Of a DNA stretch of 64,000 nt, positions 36,263 to 44,307 are shown piece after piece. The first letter of the stretch is position 1. The number at the start of each line of letters is the position of its first letter. The position numbers and the translations under genes were made by a program. The stretch lies in NCBI RefSeq assembly GCF_028561565.1, contig NZ_JAQQTE010000001.1, positions 124,001-188,000 of the forward strand, given 5' to 3'. The notes below the pieces were generated by a model. The model had not been told where the DNA came from and made no database searches. It worked only from the letters and a program-made list of their open reading frames with translations. Source of the stretch: Gilvibacter sediminis (lineage in GTDB: Bacteria > Bacteroidota > Bacteroidia > Flavobacteriales > Flavobacteriaceae).

Positions 36263-36832
36263 TTGAGGTCGCCATTACATCAAAGACTTTATGATGCCAC
36301 GCTTGAAAAGCATATGGCGGTTGAAAATGCCATCGGGTTTAAAAATGGTTTTAACACCGAACGTTTGACTAATTTTTACCGAGCACTCTGGGACTGTAGA
36401 ACCACATTTCACAACAGTTTTGAAGCACTAAATGACCCAGATGGCAGAATTTCTAAGATCAACAACTCCCTCCTAACAGCATTAAAATTGGATTTACCCT
36501 CCTTAGATGAACTACCATCTCATTCTAAGGCTACCCCCCCTTTAGATAAATCCCACACTGTAGGTGTTTTCTATGTACTTGCTGGATCTGCAATGGGCGC
36601 ACGCGTTATTCGCAACATGGCCCTTGCTCAAAATGCCGCGTTTAAATCAAATTATTTAGATCAGCTCATAGCCACTGCAGGTGAACAGATGAAGTTACTC
36701 CAGAAGTACTTCAACACTGTTGGTATTGATGAAGACCGACTTATTTGTGGAGCTAAAGATGCCTTTGATCTTATATTAAATTCTACAAAAATTGGGGGAC
36801 AAACAGAATATAGAAGATTCCAAGAGACTTGA
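36263..36832 (+). CDS. bphO: Heme oxygenase-like protein making biliverdin for the phytochrome
   Basis: The 189-residue helical protein resembles biliverdin-producing heme oxygenases. His17 in LEKHMAVE is the likely proximal heme ligand, and YVLAGSAMGARV matches the distal-helix glycine motif (YVLxGSxxGG). It should open heme to biliverdin IX-alpha, the chromophore of the phytochrome encoded next. The only in-frame start before the His is a TTG at 36263; the ATG nearby at 36248 hits a stop at once. The gene overlaps the phytochrome gene by 41 bases, a strong sign of a joint role. Heme-oxygenase sequences vary, so this call rests partly on context. Confidence 0.85.
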   Translation: MRSPLHQRLYDATLEKHMAVENAIGFKNGFNTERLTNFYRALWDCRTTFHNSFEALNDPDGRISKINNSLLTALKLDLPSLDELPSHSKATPPLDKSHTVGVFYVLAGSAMGARVIRNMALAQNAAFKSNYLDQLIATAGEQMKLLQKYFNTVGIDEDRLICGAKDAFDLILNSTKIGGQTEYRRFQET

Positions 36833-39326
36833 GGCAGAAGCATTAGAAAAGTGTAATTCTGAAGCAATTGAACACATTGGGCAGATCCAAGACAAAGGCT
36901 TTTTATTGGCCTTTGACACGGACTCTCAAATCATCACTTATGCCTCACAGAATACAGATAAATATTCAGAATACAGTGCGCAAGAATACCTCGGCAAGAA
37001 CCTGAGGGATTTCTTTGACCGCAAAGACGTGCATGACATTTTGAATATTGCTTCGCACAGCTCTACACAGGAGCAAAGAGAACACGTTAAGGCTATTTCC
37101 TTAAAAGACCAACAGCTAGACGTATCGCTATTCAGAAACGAGAATACAACCATCTTGGAATTTGTGGAACTCGATGCACAAATTGATTATTTGAAGATCA
37201 ATGACGATATTAAATGGGCCTTGCACGGAGTACATGATCTAAAAACAGTTGAGGAGGTTTTGCATAAAGCCGTCTACTCCCTGCAAAAAATCACTGGATT
37301 TGATCGGGTGATGGCCTATCGCTTTCTTCCAGACAATTCTGGAGAGGTAGTTGCTGAACAATGTTCCCCAGGCGTAGACTCGTTCTTAGGGCTGCGTTTC
37401 CCGGCTTTTGATATTCCGCCAAGAGCGCGGGACCTGTTCTTAAAGAATCCAATCCGCATCATTTACAATAATAAAGCTGAAGCGATACCCATACTGGCAA
37501 ACGGAAGTGACGGAACAGAACTAGACCTCACCTTAAGCCATCTGCGATCCAGTTCACCGGTACATTTACAATATTTGATCAATATGGGCTTAGTGAGCTC
37601 TATGACCATGCCTATCATAGTAGAAGGTAAGCTTTGGGGGCTGTTCGCACACCACCATCACGAGATCTTGGAGGTTCCTCCGCCAAAGACCTATGCCTCA
37701 GAAATTATAGGGCAAACCATAAGCATGGTGATTGAACATCGTTTAACACGTAATGCAGATGACACTGTGCGCCATCTATTGGAACGAGGCAATCAGCTAA
37801 TCAGCACCGAAAGCAATCAATTTGCTATAGAGGAATTTTGGAGCCAACAAGCTCCGAATTTGAAGGAGATCATCCCTTGTGACGGCGTGGCCTACCTGAC
37901 TAAGGATTTTGTTTTAAGCCATGGCAATTGCCCGGAGACTGACATGATCAAAGATCTAGTTGCACAGTATTCAGACCAACAACGCGAGATATTTTACAGC
38001 TCAAAGTTAAATATAGACTCCTGCCCTTCTAAAGGATTATTGGGCATGAGCATTGTTCAAGGAAATACCCCGGTCACTATATTATTCTTTAGAGATGCTG
38101 CCTCAAAACAAGTGAGTTGGGCAGGAAATCCTGAAAAAGATCTGGTGTATGAAAAAGAAGGGGTGCGTCTACACCCTAGAAGTTCGTTTTTAGAATATCA
38201 GAAGGAACATCAAGATCAGGCAGATGAATGGACCTCAACAGATTTGCTTATAGCCGAGAAAGCCCTGGAAACATTTAAACGCTTTTTAAGTTCAAAAATA
38301 GAGCAACAGCGCTTGATGGTCACAGAGAACGAACGCCTAAAAGTGTTGGTCAAGGAATTGAATCACCGTGTGCGCAACATTCTGGCCTTAGTGCAATCAA
38401 TAACCAGACAAACGGCTTCCAACGAAAAATCCGTCGAAAGTTATATCGAGGCCTTAGAAAAACGCATTACCTCTTTGGCAAACGCCAACAATATGCTTAC
38501 CGAGAGCAGCTTCTCCAAGATCAACCTGCGCTTATTGATCCAACAAGAACTCAAACCATTTGTGGGTTCCACAATAAGCATTTCTTTAGAGGGAGATGAC
38601 ATTGATATCTCCTCAAGTGTTGCCCCTATTATTGTGTTAGTGATTCATGAACTGGTCACAAACTCAAATAAACACGGCAGCTTATCTGTCTCTTACGGCA
38701 AATTATTTATCAAGTGGTATATAGAAAATGAAGACTTGGTTGTAGAATGGCGAGAACAAGACGGGCCTAATGTCACACCACCCAAGACTCATGGATTTGG
38801 GATGTCCATCATAGAGAATGCCTTGGAATACGAATTTGATGCCAACACCAAAGTAGATTTTAAAGAAACAGGTTTAGAGGTCAATTATCGAATCCCTCTA
38901 AAAATGATCAGTAGAGATGATTCCAAGAATTTTGTGGCCAAACAAATGGAAGAAAAGGCTAAGATCCTCTCTAAAAAAGAATTCAGTGTACTGGTAGTAG
39001 AAGACGACTTTATCAACGCCAAACAATTAAAGACCTCCATTGAAAAAAAGGTCAAGGCTCGAGTAACCATCTGCCCAAGAGCATCGGCAGGACTAAAAGC
39101 CCTGAGAAACGACACCTTTGACTTTGCCCTATTGGACGTAAATTTAAAGAACGAAAATAGCTTAGAAGTAGCTTTAGAATGTAAAATACAAGGCGTGCCT
39201 TTTTATTATCTAACGGGTTATGGTGATCGGTTATTAGAGAATTCAATGTTCCCCACAGCACCTGTATTTTCTAAACCCATATCTGAAGATGAACTATTGA
39301 CCCTTATCAAGACAAACCATATTTAA
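36792..39326 (+). CDS. bphP: Bacteriophytochrome histidine kinase (PAS-GAF-PHY-HWE kinase-receiver)
   Basis: This 844-residue red/far-red photoreceptor kinase has, in order: a PAS domain with the biliverdin-linking Cys21 (EKCNSEAIEHIG); a GAF domain with RFPAFDIP, where Asp207 is the key chromophore residue and Phe206 replaces the usual Ser of PASDIP; His258 in SPVHLQYL; a PHY domain (about 330-510); an HWE/HisKA_2 kinase with His525 in KELNHRVRNILA; an ATPase domain; and a C-terminal receiver with phospho-acceptor Asp782 (ALLDVNL). The start is a TTG (36792) inside bphO. It is followed after 6 bases by a receiver gene, so phosphate may pass down this operon. Confidence 0.93.
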   Translation: MGDKQNIEDSKRLEAEALEKCNSEAIEHIGQIQDKGFLLAFDTDSQIITYASQNTDKYSEYSAQEYLGKNLRDFFDRKDVHDILNIASHSSTQEQREHVKAISLKDQQLDVSLFRNENTTILEFVELDAQIDYLKINDDIKWALHGVHDLKTVEEVLHKAVYSLQKITGFDRVMAYRFLPDNSGEVVAEQCSPGVDSFLGLRFPAFDIPPRARDLFLKNPIRIIYNNKAEAIPILANGSDGTELDLTLSHLRSSSPVHLQYLINMGLVSSMTMPIIVEGKLWGLFAHHHHEILEVPPPKTYASEIIGQTISMVIEHRLTRNADDTVRHLLERGNQLISTESNQFAIEEFWSQQAPNLKEIIPCDGVAYLTKDFVLSHGNCPETDMIKDLVAQYSDQQREIFYSSKLNIDSCPSKGLLGMSIVQGNTPVTILFFRDAASKQVSWAGNPEKDLVYEKEGVRLHPRSSFLEYQKEHQDQADEWTSTDLLIAEKALETFKRFLSSKIEQQRLMVTENERLKVLVKELNHRVRNILALVQSITRQTASNEKSVESYIEALEKRITSLANANNMLTESSFSKINLRLLIQQELKPFVGSTISISLEGDDIDISSSVAPIIVLVIHELVTNSNKHGSLSVSYGKLFIKWYIENEDLVVEWREQDGPNVTPPKTHGFGMSIIENALEYEFDANTKVDFKETGLEVNYRIPLKMISRDDSKNFVAKQMEEKAKILSKKEFSVLVVEDDFINAKQLKTSIEKKVKARVTICPRASAGLKALRNDTFDFALLDVNLKNENSLEVALECKIQGVPFYYLTGYGDRLLENSMFPTAPVFSKPISEDELLTLIKTNHI

Positions 39327-39332
39327 GTACTT

Positions 39333-39737
39333 ATGATTCCCTTATTAATTATAGAAGACGATTTTGTCCTCGCCACGGAATGGATTAAAGCCTTGGAAAA
39401 ATTAGGCCGTTTTAAGGTAATGCATGTAACTTCTGCAGAGGAGGCTCAGAGAAAAGTAGATTTTGCCAAGGTAGATCTATACATTATAGACCTGTTCTAT
39501 TTTAGTGCTAATGTCATTTCCAAAAAGCAAGGAGGAATAAGACTGATTGGTCCTATCCGAAGAATGAACCCAAATGCCAAGATCATTGTTGTGACTTCAC
39601 ACAATATCTCTCATGGCATTGGATTGACGACAGAAGATATAATCAAAAACCTGGGCGCAGATTACTTTTTAGAAAAACCCTTTAATGTAAATAAATTGAC
39701 TTCTTTAATTGATACCATTGAATCAAAATTCGCTTAA
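39333..39737 (+). CDS. Stand-alone receiver-domain response regulator
   Basis: The 134-residue protein is a single receiver domain with the acidic pair Asp9-Asp10 (IIEDD), phospho-acceptor Asp53 (YIIDL), Thr in VVTSHN and Lys in FLEKPF. An insert of about 12 residues after the phospho-acceptor (YFSANVISKKQGG) is unusual. It has no output domain, so it probably relays phosphate or regulates by binding a partner. It lies 6 bases after the phytochrome gene and 70 bases before the CheB/CheR fusion. Confidence 0.88.
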   Translation: MIPLLIIEDDFVLATEWIKALEKLGRFKVMHVTSAEEAQRKVDFAKVDLYIIDLFYFSANVISKKQGGIRLIGPIRRMNPNAKIIVVTSHNISHGIGLTTEDIIKNLGADYFLEKPFNVNKLTSLIDTIESKFA

Positions 39738-39807
39738 ATTCAGTCTAAATTGTTAAGGAAATTAGTTTCGCGAACCACTTTATACGCTTAGACTTTTATA
39801 ACATATT

Positions 39808-42800
39808 ATGGCTAAAGACAATACCTCAAAAGTTTCAAAAGAAATGCAAAGCTTTCGTGACGAAATGAAAACCACCAATCCTTATGGATTTAATATTGTG
39901 GGGATCGGCGCAAGTGCAGGCGGGTTAAGAGCATTGACGGCATTTTTTGAAAACATGCCTACAAACACGGGCACCAGCTTTGTAGTGGTTCAGCATTTGA
40001 GCCCAGATCATAAAAGTCTCATGAGTGAACTTCTGGGTAAATCCACTTCACTTGCGATCACAGAAGTTCGAGAAAGCACAAAGGTAAAACCGAATAATAT
40101 CTATTTGATTCCCCCGGGGAAAAACATTCGGCTAAAATCTAATACGCTAGAGCTTACCGACAAACCTACAGACAGATCTTTAAACCTACCCATAGACATC
40201 TTCCTAGATTCTTTGGCCACAGCTAGGAAGAATCACGCCGCGGCAATCATTTTAAGCGGCACAGGAAGCGATGGGACCGGAGGAATAAAAAGCATTCACG
40301 CATACAACGGACTTGTAATAGCTCAAGACCCTGAAGATGCTGAATTTGACGGTATGATACAATCCGCCATAGACACCGGTTTGGTGGATTACGTGTTGCC
40401 TGCGAACAAAATTCCAGAGATGATTGCCGACTTTACTGTAAACCCAGAGGAAAAGTTTGGAATCGAACACGAGGTTTATGCAGACAAAACACGCTATGAA
40501 AAAGTGTTGAGTCACCTGGTCAATGCCATTGATAAAGACTTTAGTCACTTTAAAAAACCCACCTTGGTACGCAGGATTGCGCGCCGGATTCAGATCTCCA
40601 AGCAAGATTCCTTTAAATCCTATTTTGACCTGCTTTTAAAAGATGATGAAGAAGCCCGATTACTGGCCAAAGATTTTTTGATCAACGTCACTGACTTTTT
40701 TAGAGATAAGGACCTTTGGAGAGAACTGGAATTTGAAATCATTCCAGACCTTGTGGAAAGCTGTCACAACGGTGGTATTTTAAAATTCTGGGTTATGGCG
40801 TGCAGTACAGGTGAAGAAGCCTACTCTTACGCCATGCAGATTGATCGGGAGATTAAAAAAAGAGAAAAAAATATAGTAGTTAAAATATTCGCTACAGACA
40901 TTGACGAAAAAAACATAGAGATCGCAGCCCGAGGGGAGTATTCTGCAAAAGCAGTGGAAAAAATTGAACCGTCGCTGCGATTCCAGAATTTTGATCAGCT
41001 AGATAATGGCGTGTACAAGGTAAAGGAGCACCTGCGCTCTATGGTCATCTTTAGCACCCATGACGCGTTAAATGACCCGCCATTTACCAAATGTAATTTG
41101 GTCTCTTGTAGAAATCTATTGATCTATCTCAACAAAGAGGCACAAGAACGTCTTATACGTATCATTCAGTATGCAATGATGCTCAGATCCATCTTGGTGT
41201 TGGGTAGAAGCGAGACCTTGGGCCATATTAAGGATTCATTTTTGGAGATGAGCGCCTCTAACAGGGTCTACAAAAACCTCTCTTTATCAAAGTCACTGTA
41301 CAAAAGTGATATCACTTTGGGTAAATCTGTGAATGCTGCAGTTTCCATGGTTGATAAAAATAGACAAATAAGTGGTTTTGATTTAAACCATTTCAAATAT
41401 GACGAGGTCATTGCCAAAGGATTTACAAGGCATTTAGATTACACAATCATTTACGCAGATGCCAATCTTAACATCATCCATGCCATGGGGAAACTCAATC
41501 CTTATTTGAATATCCCAAAGGAAGGATTCAGTCAATCCCTGTTTGATCTTTTACCCCAATCGCTAAAGCCTAAGTTGAATTTAGCATTGATCAAAGCAGA
41601 AAAAACGAAAGAAAATGTGACTTTAGAGGTGTCCAATTCAGAATTGGAATCCGCTGAAAAGAGCTATAATCTGATCATTACTCATGCCCCAGAAGACCCT
41701 TCTCAACCCAACGGGAAGTACATTGCCATTTTCTCTCCAACCACACTTAAAACAAACTCAGGCGATACTTTTTCTGCTTCAAGCAGTGATCTCCCAGACG
41801 AATCCTTTCAGCTTTTAGAATCTGAATTGGCCGAAGCACGACAGTCATTAGCCACCATGCAGCTGGAAATAGAAATGCGTAATGAGGAGTTGCAGACCAC
41901 TAATGAAGAACTGTTAGCAACCAACGAGGAACTGCAAAGTACCAATGAAGAATTACAAAGTGTAAATGAAGAATTACATACGGTTAATGCAGAGCTCAAT
42001 GTAAAAGTTAACGATCTTCGCACAGTAAGTGCTACCATAGACAACATTCTAAAAAGTACAGAGATCAATACCTTGGTAGTGGGCAAACAATTAGACATTA
42101 AAAGTTTCACTACTGGAATTCGCTCCTTCTTTAATATTTCACAAACTGACATTGGCAGGGACCTGCGAAACTTCTCCAACAAGCTGGGTTCAAATAGTGA
42201 TCTTTTGTTTTCAAATTATATGAAGGTCATTGAAACCGGCGAGACCATTCAAGAAGAATTAAAATTTGGAGATATCTGGTACTTGATGCGATTAACGCCA
42301 TTTATCCAGAGTGATCAAACTATAGATGGTGTGGTAACCACTTTTATTGATATTTCGTATCAAAAAAGTGTTCAGTTTGAGTTGGAACGCAAAGAGACGG
42401 AAATTCGTGAGCTCTTTGATAATGCCCCAGATATGTTCTTTGCTGTCAATGCAGATGGCAAAATAATCAATGCCAACTTGGAGTTACTTGAAAAGCTTGA
42501 GTATGACTCCCGTGACGAGGTCATAGGCAAGAGCGTATTAGAGATCGCTCCTGGTTTTACGGAAGAGGAACTTCAATACGATTTGGACAAGCTAATGAAC
42601 GGTAAGTTGTTAAGAGATGAAAGCCGCATAGTCCAGACCAAAACCGGCAAGAAGATCCCTATTCGGGTTAACGCCAAATCGTTTTTTAATGAAGACGGTT
42701 CTTTGAACCGCGTGCTTGCCAGCTGGAGAGACGTAAGTCAACTCAAAGCGATGGAAGATAAGCTTCAGGATCAAAATGCGGCCTTTGAGCAGGTTCTAGA

Positions 42801-43821
42801 AAGCACCCTGGCCGGCTATTGGGATTGGGACATTCCCGGTAACACCGAATACATGAGCCCAACCTTTAAGTCGATGTTCGGCTATGAGGACCACGAGATT
42901 CCAAACACCCCAGATTGGTGGCAAGAAAACATACACCCCGATGATCTACCAGGCGTATTTGAGGTCTTCAATAAGCACGTCGCAACTAAAGGAAAAGTGC
43001 CTTATGATAACGAGGTGCGCTACTTTCACAAGAACGGTGATATAGTTTGGGTATGGTGTAAAGGGAAAGTCATTGAATGGGATGAGGAAGGAAATCCACT
43101 GCGTATGGTAGGTAGCCACGTAAACATCACCCACCTTAAAAACCTTACGGACAGTAATAAACAACTGGAGCGCTTCGCTTATGTAGCTAGCCATGACCTA
43201 CAGGAGCCTTTAAGAACCGTTACCGACTTTGTGAAGCTCTTTAAGGAAGATTATTCCGAGAAATTAGACAGTCAAGCATTGACCTATTTAGAATTCATTG
43301 ACGAGGCCTCTATAAGAATGGGCAGTTTGATCAAAGGGATCTTAGCGTATTCTAGAGTAAGTGACAATGCCGTTAAAGAATCAGTAGATCTCAATGAGAC
43401 CTTAAAAGCGGTACTCCAAGATCTCAAAATAAAAATAGATCAAGAAAAGGCCGAATTTAAGATTGGCAAACTTCCTAAAATCGCGGGTTATGCGGTAGAG
43501 CTTCACTCTTTATTTTTAAATCTGATCGGCAATGCAATCAAATTTGTGGCGCCCAACACCATTCCTGAAATTACCATTGCAGCTAAAAAAGTGGACGGCC
43601 ATCATCAGATTTCTATAAAAGACAACGGAATAGGAATTGATCCAAAAGATCAGGACAAGATCTTTGATATCTTTAAACGCCTTCACAATGAGGAGGATTA
43701 TAGCGGTACGGGTATAGGTCTAGCACACTGTAAAAAGATCGTAGAAATGCACGGCGGCAAGATTTGGGTAAAATCTGAGTTGGGTAAAGGCTGTACATTT
43801 TATTTTAATTTTAAGGCATAA
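39808..43821 (+). CDS. CheB/CheR fusion with PAS domains and histidine kinase
   Basis: The 1337-residue protein joins a CheB-type methylesterase (about 28-210; Ser36 in GIGASAGG, His in VVQHLSPDH, Asp in LSGTGSDGTGG), a CheR-type methyltransferase (about 225-490; WVMACSTGEEAYSYAM SAM site), and a heptad coiled coil (about 665-740, repeats of TNEELQS). Two or three PAS domains (about 745-1110, WDWDIPGNTEYMSP) and a HisKA/ATPase kinase with His1129 (VASHDLQEPLRT) follow. All catalytic motifs look intact, although no chemoreceptor or CheA/CheW is encoded here. It lies between two receiver genes and may modify proteins other than chemoreceptors or act as a scaffolded kinase. Confidence 0.9.
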   Translation: MAKDNTSKVSKEMQSFRDEMKTTNPYGFNIVGIGASAGGLRALTAFFENMPTNTGTSFVVVQHLSPDHKSLMSELLGKSTSLAITEVRESTKVKPNNIYLIPPGKNIRLKSNTLELTDKPTDRSLNLPIDIFLDSLATARKNHAAAIILSGTGSDGTGGIKSIHAYNGLVIAQDPEDAEFDGMIQSAIDTGLVDYVLPANKIPEMIADFTVNPEEKFGIEHEVYADKTRYEKVLSHLVNAIDKDFSHFKKPTLVRRIARRIQISKQDSFKSYFDLLLKDDEEARLLAKDFLINVTDFFRDKDLWRELEFEIIPDLVESCHNGGILKFWVMACSTGEEAYSYAMQIDREIKKREKNIVVKIFATDIDEKNIEIAARGEYSAKAVEKIEPSLRFQNFDQLDNGVYKVKEHLRSMVIFSTHDALNDPPFTKCNLVSCRNLLIYLNKEAQERLIRIIQYAMMLRSILVLGRSETLGHIKDSFLEMSASNRVYKNLSLSKSLYKSDITLGKSVNAAVSMVDKNRQISGFDLNHFKYDEVIAKGFTRHLDYTIIYADANLNIIHAMGKLNPYLNIPKEGFSQSLFDLLPQSLKPKLNLALIKAEKTKENVTLEVSNSELESAEKSYNLIITHAPEDPSQPNGKYIAIFSPTTLKTNSGDTFSASSSDLPDESFQLLESELAEARQSLATMQLEIEMRNEELQTTNEELLATNEELQSTNEELQSVNEELHTVNAELNVKVNDLRTVSATIDNILKSTEINTLVVGKQLDIKSFTTGIRSFFNISQTDIGRDLRNFSNKLGSNSDLLFSNYMKVIETGETIQEELKFGDIWYLMRLTPFIQSDQTIDGVVTTFIDISYQKSVQFELERKETEIRELFDNAPDMFFAVNADGKIINANLELLEKLEYDSRDEVIGKSVLEIAPGFTEEELQYDLDKLMNGKLLRDESRIVQTKTGKKIPIRVNAKSFFNEDGSLNRVLASWRDVSQLKAMEDKLQDQNAAFEQVLESTLAGYWDWDIPGNTEYMSPTFKSMFGYEDHEIPNTPDWWQENIHPDDLPGVFEVFNKHVATKGKVPYDNEVRYFHKNGDIVWVWCKGKVIEWDEEGNPLRMVGSHVNITHLKNLTDSNKQLERFAYVASHDLQEPLRTVTDFVKLFKEDYSEKLDSQALTYLEFIDEASIRMGSLIKGILAYSRVSDNAVKESVDLNETLKAVLQDLKIKIDQEKAEFKIGKLPKIAGYAVELHSLFLNLIGNAIKFVAPNTIPEITIAAKKVDGHHQISIKDNGIGIDPKDQDKIFDIFKRLHNEEDYSGTGIGLAHCKKIVEMHGGKIWVKSELGKGCTFYFNFKA

Positions 43822-43823
43822 TT

Positions 43824-44213
43824 ATGAACGAGAAGCTCAACATATTGCTTTTGGATGACAACAAAGCGACCAATTTTTTGCACACGCAATATTTAAAACG
43901 TCACGACGGTGTGGGCGAGGTAGAAGCTTTTCAAAAAGGTATTTCTGCCTTAGAAATGCTCAAGCAAACAGATACGTATCCGGACATCATGTTCTTAGAC
44001 ATTAATATGCCCAGCATGGACGCTTGGGAGTTTCTTGATGAGCTGAGAAAATTGAACTTGGAGCTGTCGGCTGCTATTTATCTTTTAACCACTACCATAA
44101 GCCCTCAGGATAAGGAAAAGATGCAGAATTATCCCGAACTGAGCGAGATCCTCTTTAAACCGCTAGACTCAACGGTTATAAAATCCATCCTAACTAAAAA
44201 TTTTAGCGCCTAA
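43824..44213 (+). CDS. Single-domain response regulator
   Basis: The 129-residue protein is a CheY-like receiver with the acidic pocket LLDDN, phospho-acceptor Asp59 (FLDINMP), Thr/Ser switch region TTTISP and Lys in LFKPLD. The loop DAWEFLDELR marks the single-domain group that follows hybrid PAS kinases in Bacteroidota. It begins 2 bases after the CheB/CheR-kinase gene, which is its likely partner kinase. The operon ends at the terminator that follows. Confidence 0.92.
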   Translation: MNEKLNILLLDDNKATNFLHTQYLKRHDGVGEVEAFQKGISALEMLKQTDTYPDIMFLDINMPSMDAWEFLDELRKLNLELSAAIYLLTTTISPQDKEKMQNYPELSEILFKPLDSTVIKSILTKNFSA

Positions 44214-44255
44214 AAATACTTTTCTGCCCCCTGTGCGTTTCATCCTGTTGAACAA

Positions 44256-44286
44256 AAAAAGACTCCCTTTTGGGGAGTCTTTTTTC
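44256..44286. terminator. Bidirectional terminator between the signalling and nrd operons
   Basis: AAAAAGACTCCC pairs with GGGGAGTCTTTTT around a short TTTT loop. Both flanks are A/T runs, so it serves the plus-strand signalling operon and the minus-strand nrdA. Confidence 0.9.
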
Positions 44287-44307
44287 AATCAACACTTAAA
44301 ACAAATC

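Noticed and set aside
41876-42000. A DNA tandem repeat with about 21-base period inside the CheB/CheR fusion gene
   Set aside because: It encodes a heptad coiled coil of TNEELQS type that is normal for this protein family, so it is a protein-level repeat.
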